This document shows, in pieces, positions 44,701-53,800 of a DNA stretch of 64,000 bases. Made by a program: the position numbers and the translations under genes. The stretch comes from Rhinopithecimicrobium faecis (GTDB lineage Bacteria; Bacteroidota; Bacteroidia; Sphingobacteriales; Sphingobacteriaceae). The stretch covers positions 62,001 to 126,000 of the forward strand of contig JAGKSB010000003.1 in assembly GCA_017942165.1 (NCBI GenBank), given 5' to 3'. The stretch's first letter is position 1; each line of letters opens with the position of its first letter. The notes under the pieces were generated by a model. That model had not been told where the DNA came from and ran no database searches. It was given only the letters and a program-made list of their open reading frames with translations.

Positions 44701-45051
44701 CATTGGCGTAAACCTGGGGATCAAGCTTTATTGCCGAAATATTCTAATGACGACTATTCTGCAACAAGAAAAGCTTCGGACTTCTATATTTTTAAGAATG
44801 ATTATCTACGTCTTAGAAATGTATCCTTAGGCTACACACTTCCAAAGACGATGTTAGAACGTGCAGGAATTAGTAAAATGCGCTTTTATGTCTCGGGTGA
44901 TAATTTGTTAACCTTTGGGGCTGCGAAAAACAGATATTCAGATCCTGAAACTGCGATGTCAGGAAATAACTATAATGGATCTGCAGATAAGGATAATGGT
45001 ATTCAAGGTTCACGTCGCGTATATACTGCGGGATTACAGTTGTCATTTTAA
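41752..45051 (+). CDS. SusC/RagA-family TonB-linked outer-membrane transporter 1
   Basis: A 1099-residue outer-membrane nutrient transporter. Signal peptide residues 1-27 (ends SFAA), then a CarboxypepD_reg-like beta domain (about 37-112, LTGVVTDGAKPLSGASVSVK). The plug contains the SusC signatures IQIRGISSMSGSSNPLYVLD and AAASSLYGSRAANGVVVITT, followed by a 22-strand barrel ending in the C-terminal aromatic GLQLSF. It lacks an N-terminal STN (sigma-signalling) domain, so control through an ECF/anti-sigma pair is unlikely. It works with the SusD-like lipoprotein encoded 11 bases downstream. The substrate is not indicated, as no enzymes are linked. Confidence 0.95.
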   Translation: MKKSKLFHVLAFSMMVSLADAEMSFAATKTNYQSSQAKLTGVVTDGAKPLSGASVSVKGTGIATYTDNSGQFSLPTIPTGATLVVTYVGFGTKEINWKGEKSLQITLESTANDLDEVVVVAYGTAKKSSLTGSASVVKSEQIAKISGSGFAEALQGMSAGVNVVNNEGNPGGDTRIQIRGISSMSGSSNPLYVLDGMPYDGQLNSISQSDIESITVLKDAAASSLYGSRAANGVVVITTKKGKTAKPQLNFRSAWGTSDNAVKNPTKASPQDQLLNTWEAMYNDQFYKYGLSTKDAGDWASKNVLGKILKSVTNSKGEASYVSPFKHINEQYVLHDGQGNGYINPNLEMVWKESDYDVYGAVFSRKLRQDYGMDVSGATSDGKTNYFLSSSYLDDKGFASSQYFKRYGFRANVTSQVTKWLQLGGNLSYSSSRQNVSGAARGLIFTTSMYSPWLRNKDNTDWVYSEKTGQRMYDYGNYVNNFFGIHVLDNKGDYWNNTNDESFNNNLRSMVASRFFASITLPYNLNFKSSLSIDDNGTKNFTYGSAVHGSGQLAPYGVTAMTSGGSASRSNNTVRSVTFNNILNWSQDFGQSNVSAMIGQESYTNNSLYDYGYGQGIMQIGQYELASTTTNWSVNSAKDRYALSSFFGKIDYSYGDKYFASGSYRRDGSSRFHPDNRWGDFFSAGVSWRLNKENFLKDVSWIDNLSFRSSYGTTGNDKLITRGDAGIAGGEILYAYQGVYQSNDLYGSAGLKPSTFGTPGLKWERNKQFNAAIDFSFFKNLYGTIEYYSRNSSDLLYYKQFALSAQAGSATGLNTNLGNLRNSGFEFSLGADAIRKENFNWKIDANLSTLKNEITYLPGGEFTYSNRTAGYKLAEGYSLYEFYMVKNAGVNPETGNMQYWVKDGESWRKTEKYDAEVTSRDYQRIGSALPKVYGSLTNSFRIKALDFSFMLYYSLGSMMYDYAYIERTAVRGGVGVVQDLMDDHWRKPGDQALLPKYSNDDYSATRKASDFYIFKNDYLRLRNVSLGYTLPKTMLERAGISKMRFYVSGDNLLTFGAAKNRYSDPETAMSGNNYNGSADKDNGIQGSRRVYTAGLQLSF

Positions 45052-45062
45052 GACCTACAAAC

Positions 45063-46655
45063 ATGAAAAAATTACAAAAAAGTTTACAATATTTCTCCCT
45101 TGTAGCCCTGCTATTTATGCAAACCGGCTGTAAGGATTTCTTAGATACTAATTCTTCCACAGCAACATCGGATCAAGTGGTGTTAGGAAGTGCTGCGCAG
45201 CTAGAGATGGTCTTAACGTCGACCTACAGACAGCTGTATTTTAATGATCAAGGTTCAGATCGTGTGTATGCAGGCCTTACAGGCTTACAAATGTATGTGG
45301 ACTTAGGTGGTGCTGATATTATCAGTCATACGAATATGGGGGGTAATCAAGTTACAGCCTATACCTATGAGCCTCAAAAAACGCAAACAACAGGCTCTTC
45401 CAATGCCATCTGGTCTATGATGTATAAAATTATTAACCAGACGAATATTATTATTGATGCTATCCCTGCGGCACAGGGGAATGATGCGCTAAAGAATGCG
45501 ATCCTAGGGCAGGCTTTAGCGATTCGTGGCCTTTGCTATTTTCACTTAGTGCAGAATTATCAGCAGACGTATATGTTGGCCAAGGATAAGCCAGGGGTGA
45601 TCTTACGTACCTCTTCAAAGGATAGTGAAAATCTGCCGCGATCTACCGTTGCTGAAACATATACACAGATCGTCAAAGACTTAACGGAATCCAAAGCTTT
45701 ATTGGCAAACTTCAAGCGTGTTAATAAATGGACGATTGATAAGGATGTAGTCTCGGGTCAGTTGGCCCGTGTCTATTCCGTGATGAACCAATGGGATAAG
45801 GCATACAGTGAAGCTAAGACCGCTTATGACAAGTATAGCCAACTGCTTACTAAGGATCAGTACCGTTCGGGTTTTGATGACGTTATCAGCAATAACTACG
45901 CTGAGGTAATGTGGGCTGTACAATTTACAAACACGAATAATTTAGGTGGTGGTACGCAGTTTAACTTCTGGTATAACCAAGATGAAAGCTATGGTGAGGG
46001 ATATACGGATGGTCCCATCTATGCATTTCTAGATTTCTTTGCTGATGGCCAATATGAAAAGCTATTTGAAAAGACCGAAGATCGCTACCAATTTTGGAAA
46101 CGTACAAAAAATGCTTCTAAAGAATGGTCTACAAAATGGGCCTATAATAAATACAAGCACTATGGGGATGCTGATGGCGCAAAACAAGGTAATACGCGTC
46201 CAGAAATCTCATTAATGCGTGGCTCAGAGATGCTGCTTATTATGGCTGAAGCTTCAGCGCATTTAAATAATGGCCTTTCTTTGGGTTATTTAACGCAGTT
46301 GCAAAAGGCTAGAGGTGTCAAAGGCTTAACCACTGCAGCTTCGGGATCAGCTCTCTTAGAATCTATTTATGTAGAGCGCCGTAAGGAATTGCTTTGTGAG
46401 GGAGTGACAGGAATTTATGATCTCTTACGCTTGCAGAAGCCTTTAGTTAGAATTCAGGAAACGGAAAACTACCCAGAGGGTCATTATACTTGGGGTTTAA
46501 CGCAGCTGAATGGTTATGTCGCTAATGCAGCAGCTCCTGTAGGAACATTTCCTTCCAATGATTACCGCTTTCTCTGTCAGATTCCACAGTTAGAAATTGC
46601 GAATAATACCGCTTTAACAGAGAAGGATCAAAATCCTTACGCTGGTACAAAGTAG
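45063..46655 (+). CDS. SusD/RagB-family nutrient-binding lipoprotein 1
   Basis: A 530-residue surface lipoprotein; signal peptide with lipobox QTGC (Cys23), followed by KDFLDTNSS, the usual start of SusD proteins. It has the helical TPR-type scaffold motifs GQALAIRGLCYFHLVQNYQQ and, late, RGSEMLLIMAEASAHLNNG, YVERRKELLCEGVTGIYDLL. It caps the SusC transporter encoded upstream and binds the nutrient before import. A strong terminator follows, so the operon is just susC-susD. Confidence 0.93.
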   Translation: MKKLQKSLQYFSLVALLFMQTGCKDFLDTNSSTATSDQVVLGSAAQLEMVLTSTYRQLYFNDQGSDRVYAGLTGLQMYVDLGGADIISHTNMGGNQVTAYTYEPQKTQTTGSSNAIWSMMYKIINQTNIIIDAIPAAQGNDALKNAILGQALAIRGLCYFHLVQNYQQTYMLAKDKPGVILRTSSKDSENLPRSTVAETYTQIVKDLTESKALLANFKRVNKWTIDKDVVSGQLARVYSVMNQWDKAYSEAKTAYDKYSQLLTKDQYRSGFDDVISNNYAEVMWAVQFTNTNNLGGGTQFNFWYNQDESYGEGYTDGPIYAFLDFFADGQYEKLFEKTEDRYQFWKRTKNASKEWSTKWAYNKYKHYGDADGAKQGNTRPEISLMRGSEMLLIMAEASAHLNNGLSLGYLTQLQKARGVKGLTTAASGSALLESIYVERRKELLCEGVTGIYDLLRLQKPLVRIQETENYPEGHYTWGLTQLNGYVANAAAPVGTFPSNDYRFLCQIPQLEIANNTALTEKDQNPYAGTK

Positions 46656-46662
46656 TTGATTT

Positions 46663-46710
46663 ATACGATAGCGCTCCCTTATTTCAAGGCTGCGCTATCG
46701 TATTTTAATT
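46663..46710 (+). terminator. Terminator of the SusC/SusD 1 operon
   Basis: A 12-bp perfect stem ATACGATAGCGC/GCGCTATCGTAT with a 17-base loop, followed by a T-rich tail. Confidence 0.75.
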
Positions 46711-46757
46711 TTATTAATCAATTAATCAGCTTGTTGTAATTTTCTTTTGAAAGATAG

Positions 46758-46788
46758 TTTGTGAAATAGAAATATCGCCGTATATTTG
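46758..46788 (+). promoter_or_regulatory. Promoter of tRNA-Pro copy 2
   Basis: TTTG (46758-46761) and TATATTTG (46781-46788) with a 19-base spacer, a textbook Bacteroidota promoter. Identity with copy 1 starts at the -7 box. Confidence 0.75.
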
Positions 46789-46824
46789 CATCACAATAAA
46801 AAACAAAGGTGATACCATTGTAAT

Positions 46825-46898
46825 CGGGGTGTAGCGTAGCCCGGTATCGCGCCTGCTTTGGGAGCAGGAGGTCGTAGGTTCGAATCCTGCCACCCCGA
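46825..46898 (+). tRNA. tRNA-Pro (anticodon UGG), copy 2
   Basis: Base-for-base identical to the tRNA at 30041-30114, including a shared upstream leader of about 45 bases (one A fewer in an A run). Downstream identity stops a few bases after the tRNA. The same cloverleaf with anticodon TGG and no encoded CCA. Confidence 0.95.
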
Positions 46899-46923
46899 CA
46901 ACACTTAGACTAAGTAAGTGTAG

Positions 46924-46958
46924 AAAACCCGCAAATTAATAGAATTTGCGGGTTTTTT
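46924..46958 (+). terminator. Terminator after tRNA-Pro copy 2
   Basis: A perfect stem AAAACCCGCAAATT/AATTTGCGGGTTTT with a 5-base loop and T run. Its sequence differs entirely from the terminator of copy 1. Confidence 0.85.
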
Positions 46959-47056
46959 GTTTTATATCATATCAAGAAACTCCAAAGAATATCAATGTAA
47001 TTCCACTCTATGGTTGGAATTTGAGAATTGGTTTTTGGATGTTTGAAAGAGTGAAA

Positions 47057-47207
47057 TCTTCAAAGAAATTGGGAATCCACTAAAAAATGGACAATGCCTA
47101 TTCACAATTGGGGAGTTGTTTTAAACCAATTTTTTTTTTGACAAAAGGCTCAGATTATAAAATCCAAGCCTAACTTTTTAACTTACCCATATTATGGGAT
47201 AGTGTCC
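47057..47207 (+). mobile_element. IS256-family remnant 2
   Basis: GAATCCACTAAAAAATGG starts a readable transposase C-terminus, ESTKKWTMPIHNWGVVLNQF, then a T-run frameshift before FDKRLRL and a stop. The stretch up to GGGATAGTGTCC (47196-47207) matches remnant 1 closely. TCTTCAAAGAA at 47057-47067 is also found in the N-terminal part of remnant 1, so this copy may be an even larger internal deletion of the same element. Confidence 0.7.
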
Positions 47208-47310
47208 AATTCAGATTATCCTCCATAAAATTAGCGTATTTAAAAGTGAAAAACTATCCTTTTAAACACGCTAATATTTTGAAAAATTGGTATCGATTAA
47301 GAATCTGCAA

Positions 47311-48024
47311 CTATTCAGACGTAGATTCGCTCTTTTGCAATAAGAATTTATAAATTAATCCTCCAACGATGGCGCCAGCAATTGGTGCTACCCAGAAAAG
47401 CCACAGTTGCGAGAGCGCTTCTCCACCGACGAATAGTGCTTGTGAAGTTGAGCGCGCAGGATTTACGGATGTATTGGTAATAGGAATGGAAATTAAATGG
47501 ATCAATGTCAGCGCTAAACCAATAGCTACACCGGCAAATTTTCCATTTGCATATTTATCTGTGGCACCCAAAATTACAATAAGGAAAAATGCGGTCAGCA
47601 CAAATTCTGCTACGAAAGCTGAAGCCATACTGAAGCTCCTTCCAGCATAGCCTGGTAACTCATAGAAATTGGTCGCAAAAGCTCCCGGACCTTCCGTAGA
47701 AAATGCACCAGCGCCATTTAAAATAACATACAGTGTGCCCGCTGCGGCTGTAGCCCCGACAACCTGTGAAATAATGTATGGAGCCAACTCTTTGGCTGAA
47801 AAACGGCCACTGGCAAATAAGCCAAAGGATACTGCTGGATTAAAATGCCCCCCAGAGATATGCCCCACAGCGTAAGCCATTGTAAGAACAGTTAAACCAA
47901 AGGCTAAGGATACACCGAGTAGACCAATGCCAATTTCGGGAACTCCCGCTGCGAAAACTGCACTACCACAGCCTCCAAAAACTAACCAAAATGTTCCGAA
48001 GAACTCTGCGAAATATTTCTTCAT
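47311..48024 (-). CDS. aqpZ: Aquaporin Z (MIP-family water channel)
   Basis: A 237-residue six-helix channel. Both NPA boxes are present, in [12 protein letters not shown] (about residue 63) and [16 protein letters not shown] (about residue 190). The second half has the Arg right after NPA and a His ([13 protein letters not shown]) typical of the narrow water-selective filter of AqpZ, in contrast to glycerol facilitators. It conducts water across the inner membrane for osmotic adjustment. It is a single gene on the minus strand with a hairpin upstream separating it from the fimbrillin-like gene. Confidence 0.95.
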   Translation of the reverse strand: MKKYFAEFFGTFWLVFGGCGSAVFAAGVPEIGIGLLGVSLAFGLTVLTMAYAVGHISGGHFNPAVSFGLFASGRFSAKELAPYIISQVVGATAAAGTLYVILNGAGAFSTEGPGAFATNFYELPGYAGRSFSMASAFVAEFVLTAFFLIVILGATDKYANGKFAGVAIGLALTLIHLISIPITNTSVNPARSTSQALFVGGEALSQLWLFWVAPIAGAIVGGLIYKFLLQKSESTSE

Positions 48025-48115
48025 AAGAATTTATAATATAATTTGTATAGTAAAAGTACAATTTTTTATAGATGGAAGCAATGATTTAACTTTATGGAAT
48101 GATTATTTACAAATA

Positions 48116-48148
48116 GAAAGCGCTCAAATATTACTTTGAACGCTTTCT
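48116..48148 (-). terminator. Possible terminator after fimbrillin-like lipoprotein 2
   Basis: An imperfect stem AGAAAGCG/CGCTTTCT plus TCAAA/TTTGA with single bulges. The T tail is weak. Confidence 0.4.
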
Positions 48149-48208
48149 GTAGACTATCTAGTGAAAATTTTATTTTATAAATTCTAGAATAATTGCATTT
48201 CAAAAAAA

Positions 48209-49831
48209 CTAATTACACTTAATTTTTTTCTTCCCTGAACCTACACCTTTTAAAGTTGTCTTACCCAATACCATTTGCGTGATTTTTACATCATTAGTTT
48301 CATGCGTGCCGTCATTCCATACAAAGGTATTAAAGGAGTTTCCATTGTACAATTCTAGTTCAAACAGAGGACCACCTGAGACTTTGGATCCATACATGGT
48401 AACAGCTCCTGTACGGCTAATTACAACTTTTACGATAGGCATACTTAAAGTTCCTATTTGATTGTATACCGGTGGAACTGTACCACCAGTAATATTTATG
48501 CCTTGATAGAGACTTAGATCTTTGAAGCGTATATTCTGTGGTAATGTGCTATTAACCTCGAACTGAATTTCATTCTTTGCTAATTTTACACCATTTAATT
48601 CCATATTAAAGGAGTTGTCCATTTCTGTGATGTCGAATACAAAGCCGTAATCGCCCCCAGGTGCTTGAATAGTTTGCTCAAGAATACTATTGTTAGGAAT
48701 AAATACGCCATTTTTTAAAATTCCTGTAACTTTCGAACTATTTGTGTAAGCACTATAATCCCAATTTAAGGCAGAATTTGTCGATACATTTGATGTACAA
48801 GTCTTAAAGTTTAATATTAAATTATACTTTACACCAGGTGTGATCTTAACATTAGGGATGCTGACATTTGTTTTTGTTTCTCCGTCAACGGTAATACTTG
48901 CAAATTTGATCGTTCCTGTACCTGTCGTTGGATTTATTACCAGTGTTGCTGCAGCAGTTAAAGTGCGTAATCCTGTTCCCGTAATACTCGGAAATTTCAC
49001 TTCTACTCCTTGTGTGACTGGCGTATTATAACTGATGACTTCATCCGAAAATTTCAAGGATGCAGATTGATTTGTAGGTGTTATATAAGGATTTGAAACA
49101 GCAGTAAATGCACCGGTTGTGTTTTCGTCCATCCGCATAATTGCCGTTATTAAACTGTATTTATGCTTCAGAATAACACTTAAATTAGTTAAACCATGTG
49201 TTAAAGTCAGCTCTTTTTTAAAGAATAATAAGTCTGCAGAAATATTCGCTACTGATGCTTTATCTAACTGGTCGCTGTTCGTAACTGTGGGTACTGCTGT
49301 CGTACTATTAACACTGACACCAATAAATGTATATTTCTTTCCTGCATCCAAGGTAATTCCTGGAGCCGTGGACTCAGTACCATAAGTGTAGAGTCTTTCA
49401 GCTACTAATTTTTTAGTCGCATCATAAATTAAGATTTTATATTGAACACCTTTAGCAAGCGGCTTACGCTCAATAGCAGCAACCTTCTTAATGGAGTTAT
49501 TTGCTGCTGTGTTTTTTAAATCTGTTTGGTTAGAGGCGTCTTTTGAAAGGTAAACTTCAATTGTCTTATCGGCACCAAAAGATTGAATGTCGATTAGATC
49601 TGGCTGCGTTGATGTGCTGCCTTTAGCTGTGCTTGCTGCTAGCTTTACGGCACCTGTGTTGTTGTCAACGTTAGAAGCTTCCATATTCTCAAATTCAATT
49701 TCTGTCGCCACCACTTTTACAGTCGCTCCATCTTGCGATAATTCCGAACTATTACTAGTCTTAGAGCAGCTTTGTATTGCGATAACAAGGAAAGCAAAAG
49801 TTAGAATCTTAATGAAGAATTTAGTTTTCAT
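48209..49831 (-). CDS. Fimbrillin-like surface lipoprotein 2
   Basis: A 540-residue predicted lipoprotein with lipobox AIQSC (Cys22), paralogous to the protein at 39222-40772. Shared landmarks are GVQYKILIYDATKKLVAERL against GVKYRLVVYTNDGDYVTQRD, DNSFNMELNGVKLAKNEIQF, MYGSKVSGGPLFELEL and FNTFVWN. The Ser/Thr/Asn-rich beta character and the long unstructured-looking N-terminus fit FimA/Mfa-type surface fibres. A 53-residue peptide gene of the same type as at the other locus lies 47 bases upstream. Both copies flank the SusC/SusD pair and aquaporin, and each sits on the minus strand. Confidence 0.7.
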   Translation of the reverse strand: MKTKFFIKILTFAFLVIAIQSCSKTSNSSELSQDGATVKVVATEIEFENMEASNVDNNTGAVKLAASTAKGSTSTQPDLIDIQSFGADKTIEVYLSKDASNQTDLKNTAANNSIKKVAAIERKPLAKGVQYKILIYDATKKLVAERLYTYGTESTAPGITLDAGKKYTFIGVSVNSTTAVPTVTNSDQLDKASVANISADLLFFKKELTLTHGLTNLSVILKHKYSLITAIMRMDENTTGAFTAVSNPYITPTNQSASLKFSDEVISYNTPVTQGVEVKFPSITGTGLRTLTAAATLVINPTTGTGTIKFASITVDGETKTNVSIPNVKITPGVKYNLILNFKTCTSNVSTNSALNWDYSAYTNSSKVTGILKNGVFIPNNSILEQTIQAPGGDYGFVFDITEMDNSFNMELNGVKLAKNEIQFEVNSTLPQNIRFKDLSLYQGINITGGTVPPVYNQIGTLSMPIVKVVISRTGAVTMYGSKVSGGPLFELELYNGNSFNTFVWNDGTHETNDVKITQMVLGKTTLKGVGSGKKKIKCN

Positions 49832-49878
49832 TTATTTTTTAAATTATATTATTTTTTCTGAAAAAAAGCTAAAGGATA

Positions 49879-50040
49879 TTACCAGTCAATAGTCTTAATA
49901 TCATCAGGCTGTACATCCCATTCTGACTCCACGACATTATTAGAGTTTACGGGAGTAACAGTAGCAGACCCTGTTGCAATACTGTGCTCATGTTGTAAAA
50001 ATAACACATTAATTCGGGGTGACATATATAGAATTTTCAT
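49879..50040 (-). CDS. Small peptide partner of fimbrillin-like lipoprotein 2
   Basis: A 53-residue frame (ATG 50040, TAA 49879-49881). It reads MKILYMSPRINVLFLQHEHS, then IATGSATVTPVNSNNVVESE and an acidic end WDVQPDDIKTIDW. It matches the 40788-40970 peptide in layout: hydrophobic N-terminal third, Ser-Ile-Ala followed by a Thr-x-x-Pro or Thr-Val-Thr-Pro segment, acidic C-terminus with Trp near the end, and location just ahead of a fimbrillin-like gene. The shared arrangement is the evidence that both are genes. Function unknown. Confidence 0.65.
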   Translation of the reverse strand: MKILYMSPRINVLFLQHEHSIATGSATVTPVNSNNVVESEWDVQPDDIKTIDW

Positions 50041-50894
50041 AATAGTTAAATTTCGAATATAAAAGTTGTTGCTTAATTTTTCTAATTACTCTTTTTTATT
50101 GGTAGTCCCTATAGTCTAAATTTTTATAGGTAGGAACAAATGTAGATATATAAAAATTAACATAATATCACTTGTATGAGCTAAAAATGAATTTGTAGCC
50201 TGCTAGCTACATGTGAGTGCGCTATGTTTCAAAACAGTATAATTCAGTAAAGATTCATAATTATAAAAAAATGGTGCAGGTTTTATTTTTTGTTTAAAAC
50301 AAACAATAACTTTTATGTTATAACATATGTTAAATTGTAGTTAATTGCTGAAAATTGATATTTCTAGCTGAAGGAGCTATAATAAAAATTTCTTTTTCCC
50401 GTATCTTAGCGATATTCCACCGCTATCCTAACGCTTAGTCGATGGTCGGCATGCCTAGATTTCTTAAACTTCACGATAATGCTTTATTTAATGAAGCCAC
50501 TCAGATGTGTTGTATATTAACTACGCTGATGTGTTTGCAATAACTACGCTATATGTTTGCAATAACTGCGCTATGTGATTATTATAACTGATTGTTACAA
50601 TGTGTATTATCTATTGAAAATATTTTTTTACAATAATAGTCTACTTAATCGGTAGTAATAATAGTCTATTTGCATTTTTTTTTAACACTTTTAAATCATT
50701 AATTACCAGTGCGATAGGGTCGAAAATTTCACAGATTTCCATTTTATTTAAAGCGTTCTTAAAAGGAATATTTTATTCGCAAATAGAAATAATAATTTCA
50801 ATTTTAGACCAAAATTTCTTGAAATATTCTTCAAAACAATAACTTTAACCAAAAGCTAACTAGTAGTTTATTCAAAATTAAACTTTCGTAATTT
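50041..50894. other. AT-rich intergenic region upstream of SusC 2
   Basis: About 850 bases without a credible gene, between the divergent small-peptide gene and susC. It contains a three-fold near-repeat (50518-50584) and two copies of a TAATAGTCTA-type string near 50633 and 50658. It must hold the promoter of the beta-galactosidase operon and probably binding sites for its unknown regulator. Confidence 0.45.
50518..50584 (+). repeat. Short tandem near-repeat, three units of 22-23 bases
   Basis: Units TAACTACGCTGATGTGTTTG+CAA (50518-50540), TAACTACGCTATATGTTTGC+AA (50541-50562) and TAACTGCGCTATGTGATTAT+TA (50563-50584). The TAACTRCGCT start recurs at intervals of 22-23 bases, about two helical turns, as expected of cooperative protein-binding sites. 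Confidence 0.6.
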
Positions 50895-53800
50895 ATGCAG
50901 AAAAACTTACTCATTAAGAGCAGGTGTACAGCTATACTATTGTTTTGTTTGATGCAAGGGCAAGTGAGTAAGTCCACGGCAGCAAATCACACATTATCAA
51001 CGCACACAACCTATTTTCCCCTAGTAAGAATCAACCTACCGTTGCAAACACAAGATACCTTGTCAGCATGGGTAGTGAATGAACGTAATCAACCGTTGCG
51101 GGGCGTAAGCATTAGTAATGGGCAGCAAATAGTAATAACTGATAATCAGGGGAAATTTGTGGTTCAGGATATAGGTCTTCCTATAAAAATTAGTTTTGTA
51201 GGCTATAAAACCCAAACGCTGCAAACTTCTCAATGGCCTGGAAAGCAAATTAAATTAATTCCCAATGAACAAGAAATTGCAGAAGTGGTCGTCAATGGGC
51301 TCTTCTCACGCCCTAAAGCAAATTTTACGGGCTCTTCTACAACAGTGAAGGGAGCAGACTTAAAAAATATAAATCCGAGTAACCTCTTTCGTGCTATTTC
51401 AACCATAGACCCTTCTTTTCAGCTGGTAACAGATAATATGGCTGGAGGAAATATTAATAAAACCCCTGAAATTCAAGTTCGTGGACAAAATTCCTTTCCC
51501 AATCTCTCAGGGGAGGTAGCGCAAAACCCAAACCAACCACTCTTTATACTCGATGGATTCGAAGTGAATATTGAGCGAATTATGGATTTGGATATGAATA
51601 TGATCGCGGAAATTACACTGCTTAAAGATGCTACGGCAACTTCGGTATACGGCTCACGCGCAGCAAATGGCGTACTTATCATCAGCACGCTGCTACCTGA
51701 AAAGGGGCAGCTACGTGTCGTAGTGACGAATGATTTTGGTATAAGCAGACCCGATCTAACGGACTATAATATGATGAATGCACGTGAAAAGCTTCAATTT
51801 GAGCAGTCAGCATTGGTCTATTCCAGTAATAACCCCTTGATAAGGCAGCAATTGGATGAGCTCTATAATGAGCGTCTAAAAGCTGTCGCTGCGGGAGTAA
51901 ATACAAATTGGCTGAAAATTCCTGTCCAAACAAGTTATAATAACCGTACAAATGTTTCCGTTTCTGGAGGCGATGATATTATTAGATATGCGCTACATGG
52001 AACCGCTAATTTCCAAAATGGGGTAATGAAAGGTCAAAACAGAACGAATTATAGCGGCCAATTTGATCTTTCCTACAGAAAGTCCAAATTCCAATTCGCG
52101 AACTCCTTACGTATCTATCAAACGAAGTCCAATGAATCTCCTTATGGAAGTTTTTCTGAATATGTAGCTATGAACCCCTATTGGTCTCCATATGATGATC
52201 AGGGGAATATTAAACAGGTGATGGACGCCGAGGAAGTCGCTCAATATGCTGGAAGTAGAAAGAGTAACCCTTTATATAATACGCGATTAAATACCATTGA
52301 TAGAACAGGGATATTTGGTTTTCAAAATAACCTACAGCTGCGTTATCAGGTGAAGCCCTCTTTATTTTTTGAGAGTCAATTTAGTGTGAGTAAAGAAATT
52401 GAAACCTTAGATATCTTTCGTCCTGCGCAGCATACCGACTTTCAGCAGAGTGCAGATCCCTTACTAAAGGGCTCTTATATCAAAGGGAATAAGGAGCTTC
52501 TTAATTATGAGCTAAATCTGCTGGGAAACTACAATAAGATCTTTCTGAAGCATACCTTATTTTCAACACTCGGGTTTAATATGTCAAGTCGTAATTCGGA
52601 TCAGTACCGCATTAAGACCTTGGGCTTTGGCTATGATCAACTCGACCACTTGCTATTTTCCTCACAGTATGAGCCTAATTCAAAACCCTCGGGGGACGAA
52701 AGCACCATCCATAGGATCAGTTTTTTAGCCAATTTAAACTACGCCTATGATAATCGTTACCTCGTTGATTTTTCAATCCGTAGGGATGGATCCTCACAAT
52801 TCGGTACCGATGAAAGGTATGGCAATTTCTGGTCTACAGGAATCGGTTGGAATATGCATCAAGAATCTTTTCTTAAGGATCATACTTTTATAAATCGGCT
52901 TAAATTGCGCGCTGGAATTGGGGCTACAGGATCCTTAAATATTCCTGCCTACTCTTCACAAACGCGCTATTCCTATCAGGGGAATTATATGTACAATGGG
53001 AGCCAAGGGGCAAATTTGGTGAATATTGGAAATCCAAATTTAGGTTGGCAAGATAAAGTGCAGCTGAATGTAGGGTTGGACTTGGTGCTCTGGAAGGAGA
53101 AAGTAGACCTCCGCTTTGAGCATTATATAGGCACCACAAATAGCACCATTACCCCCGTTTCCTTAGCTCCCTCTGTTGGCGTAAATAGCTATTATGAAAA
53201 TTTAGGGAAAATAAAAAATACAGGCTATGAGCTTAGCCTACGCTACAAGGCCTTTGAGCGAAAAGAAAAAGGGATTTTATGGAGTATATTCTTAAATGCG
53301 GCACAAAATAAAAATAAGCTTATTGAAATTTCCAACAGTCTGAAGAAAAGTAATGATGAGTTAAATACTGGAGCCTCCTCAAATAGCTTTCAAACAATAC
53401 CTAATATACAGTTTCGTGAAGGGGAGTCCATGAATAGCATTTATGTAGTCCGCTCGCTAGGAATAAATCCTGTTTCAGGGAATGAACTCTACCTAGACAA
53501 TCTTGGAAATCCAACTACCGAGTGGAGCTCAGCCTATAAAGTCGCTGTAGGAACTACGGATCCTCGCTGGCGCGGAAGTTTTGGAAGCAGCTTCTTATAT
53601 AAGGGTTTTGATATCGCTGTCATCGTAGACTACCGCTTCGGGGGGCAGCTTTACAACGCTACTTTAGTGAATAAAATTGAAAATGCAGATGTCTATATGA
53701 ATGTGGATAGGCGCGCATTTGAGCTCGGCTGGCAGCAGCCTGGAGATATCGCTCCCTATCGATATGTCAGTATTTATAATGGACGCCTCAACTCGCGCGT

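Noticed and set aside
31878..47207. An active composite transposon bounded by the two IS256 remnants
   Set aside because: Both transposase copies are internally deleted and frameshifted, and matching terminal inverted repeats could not be recognised.
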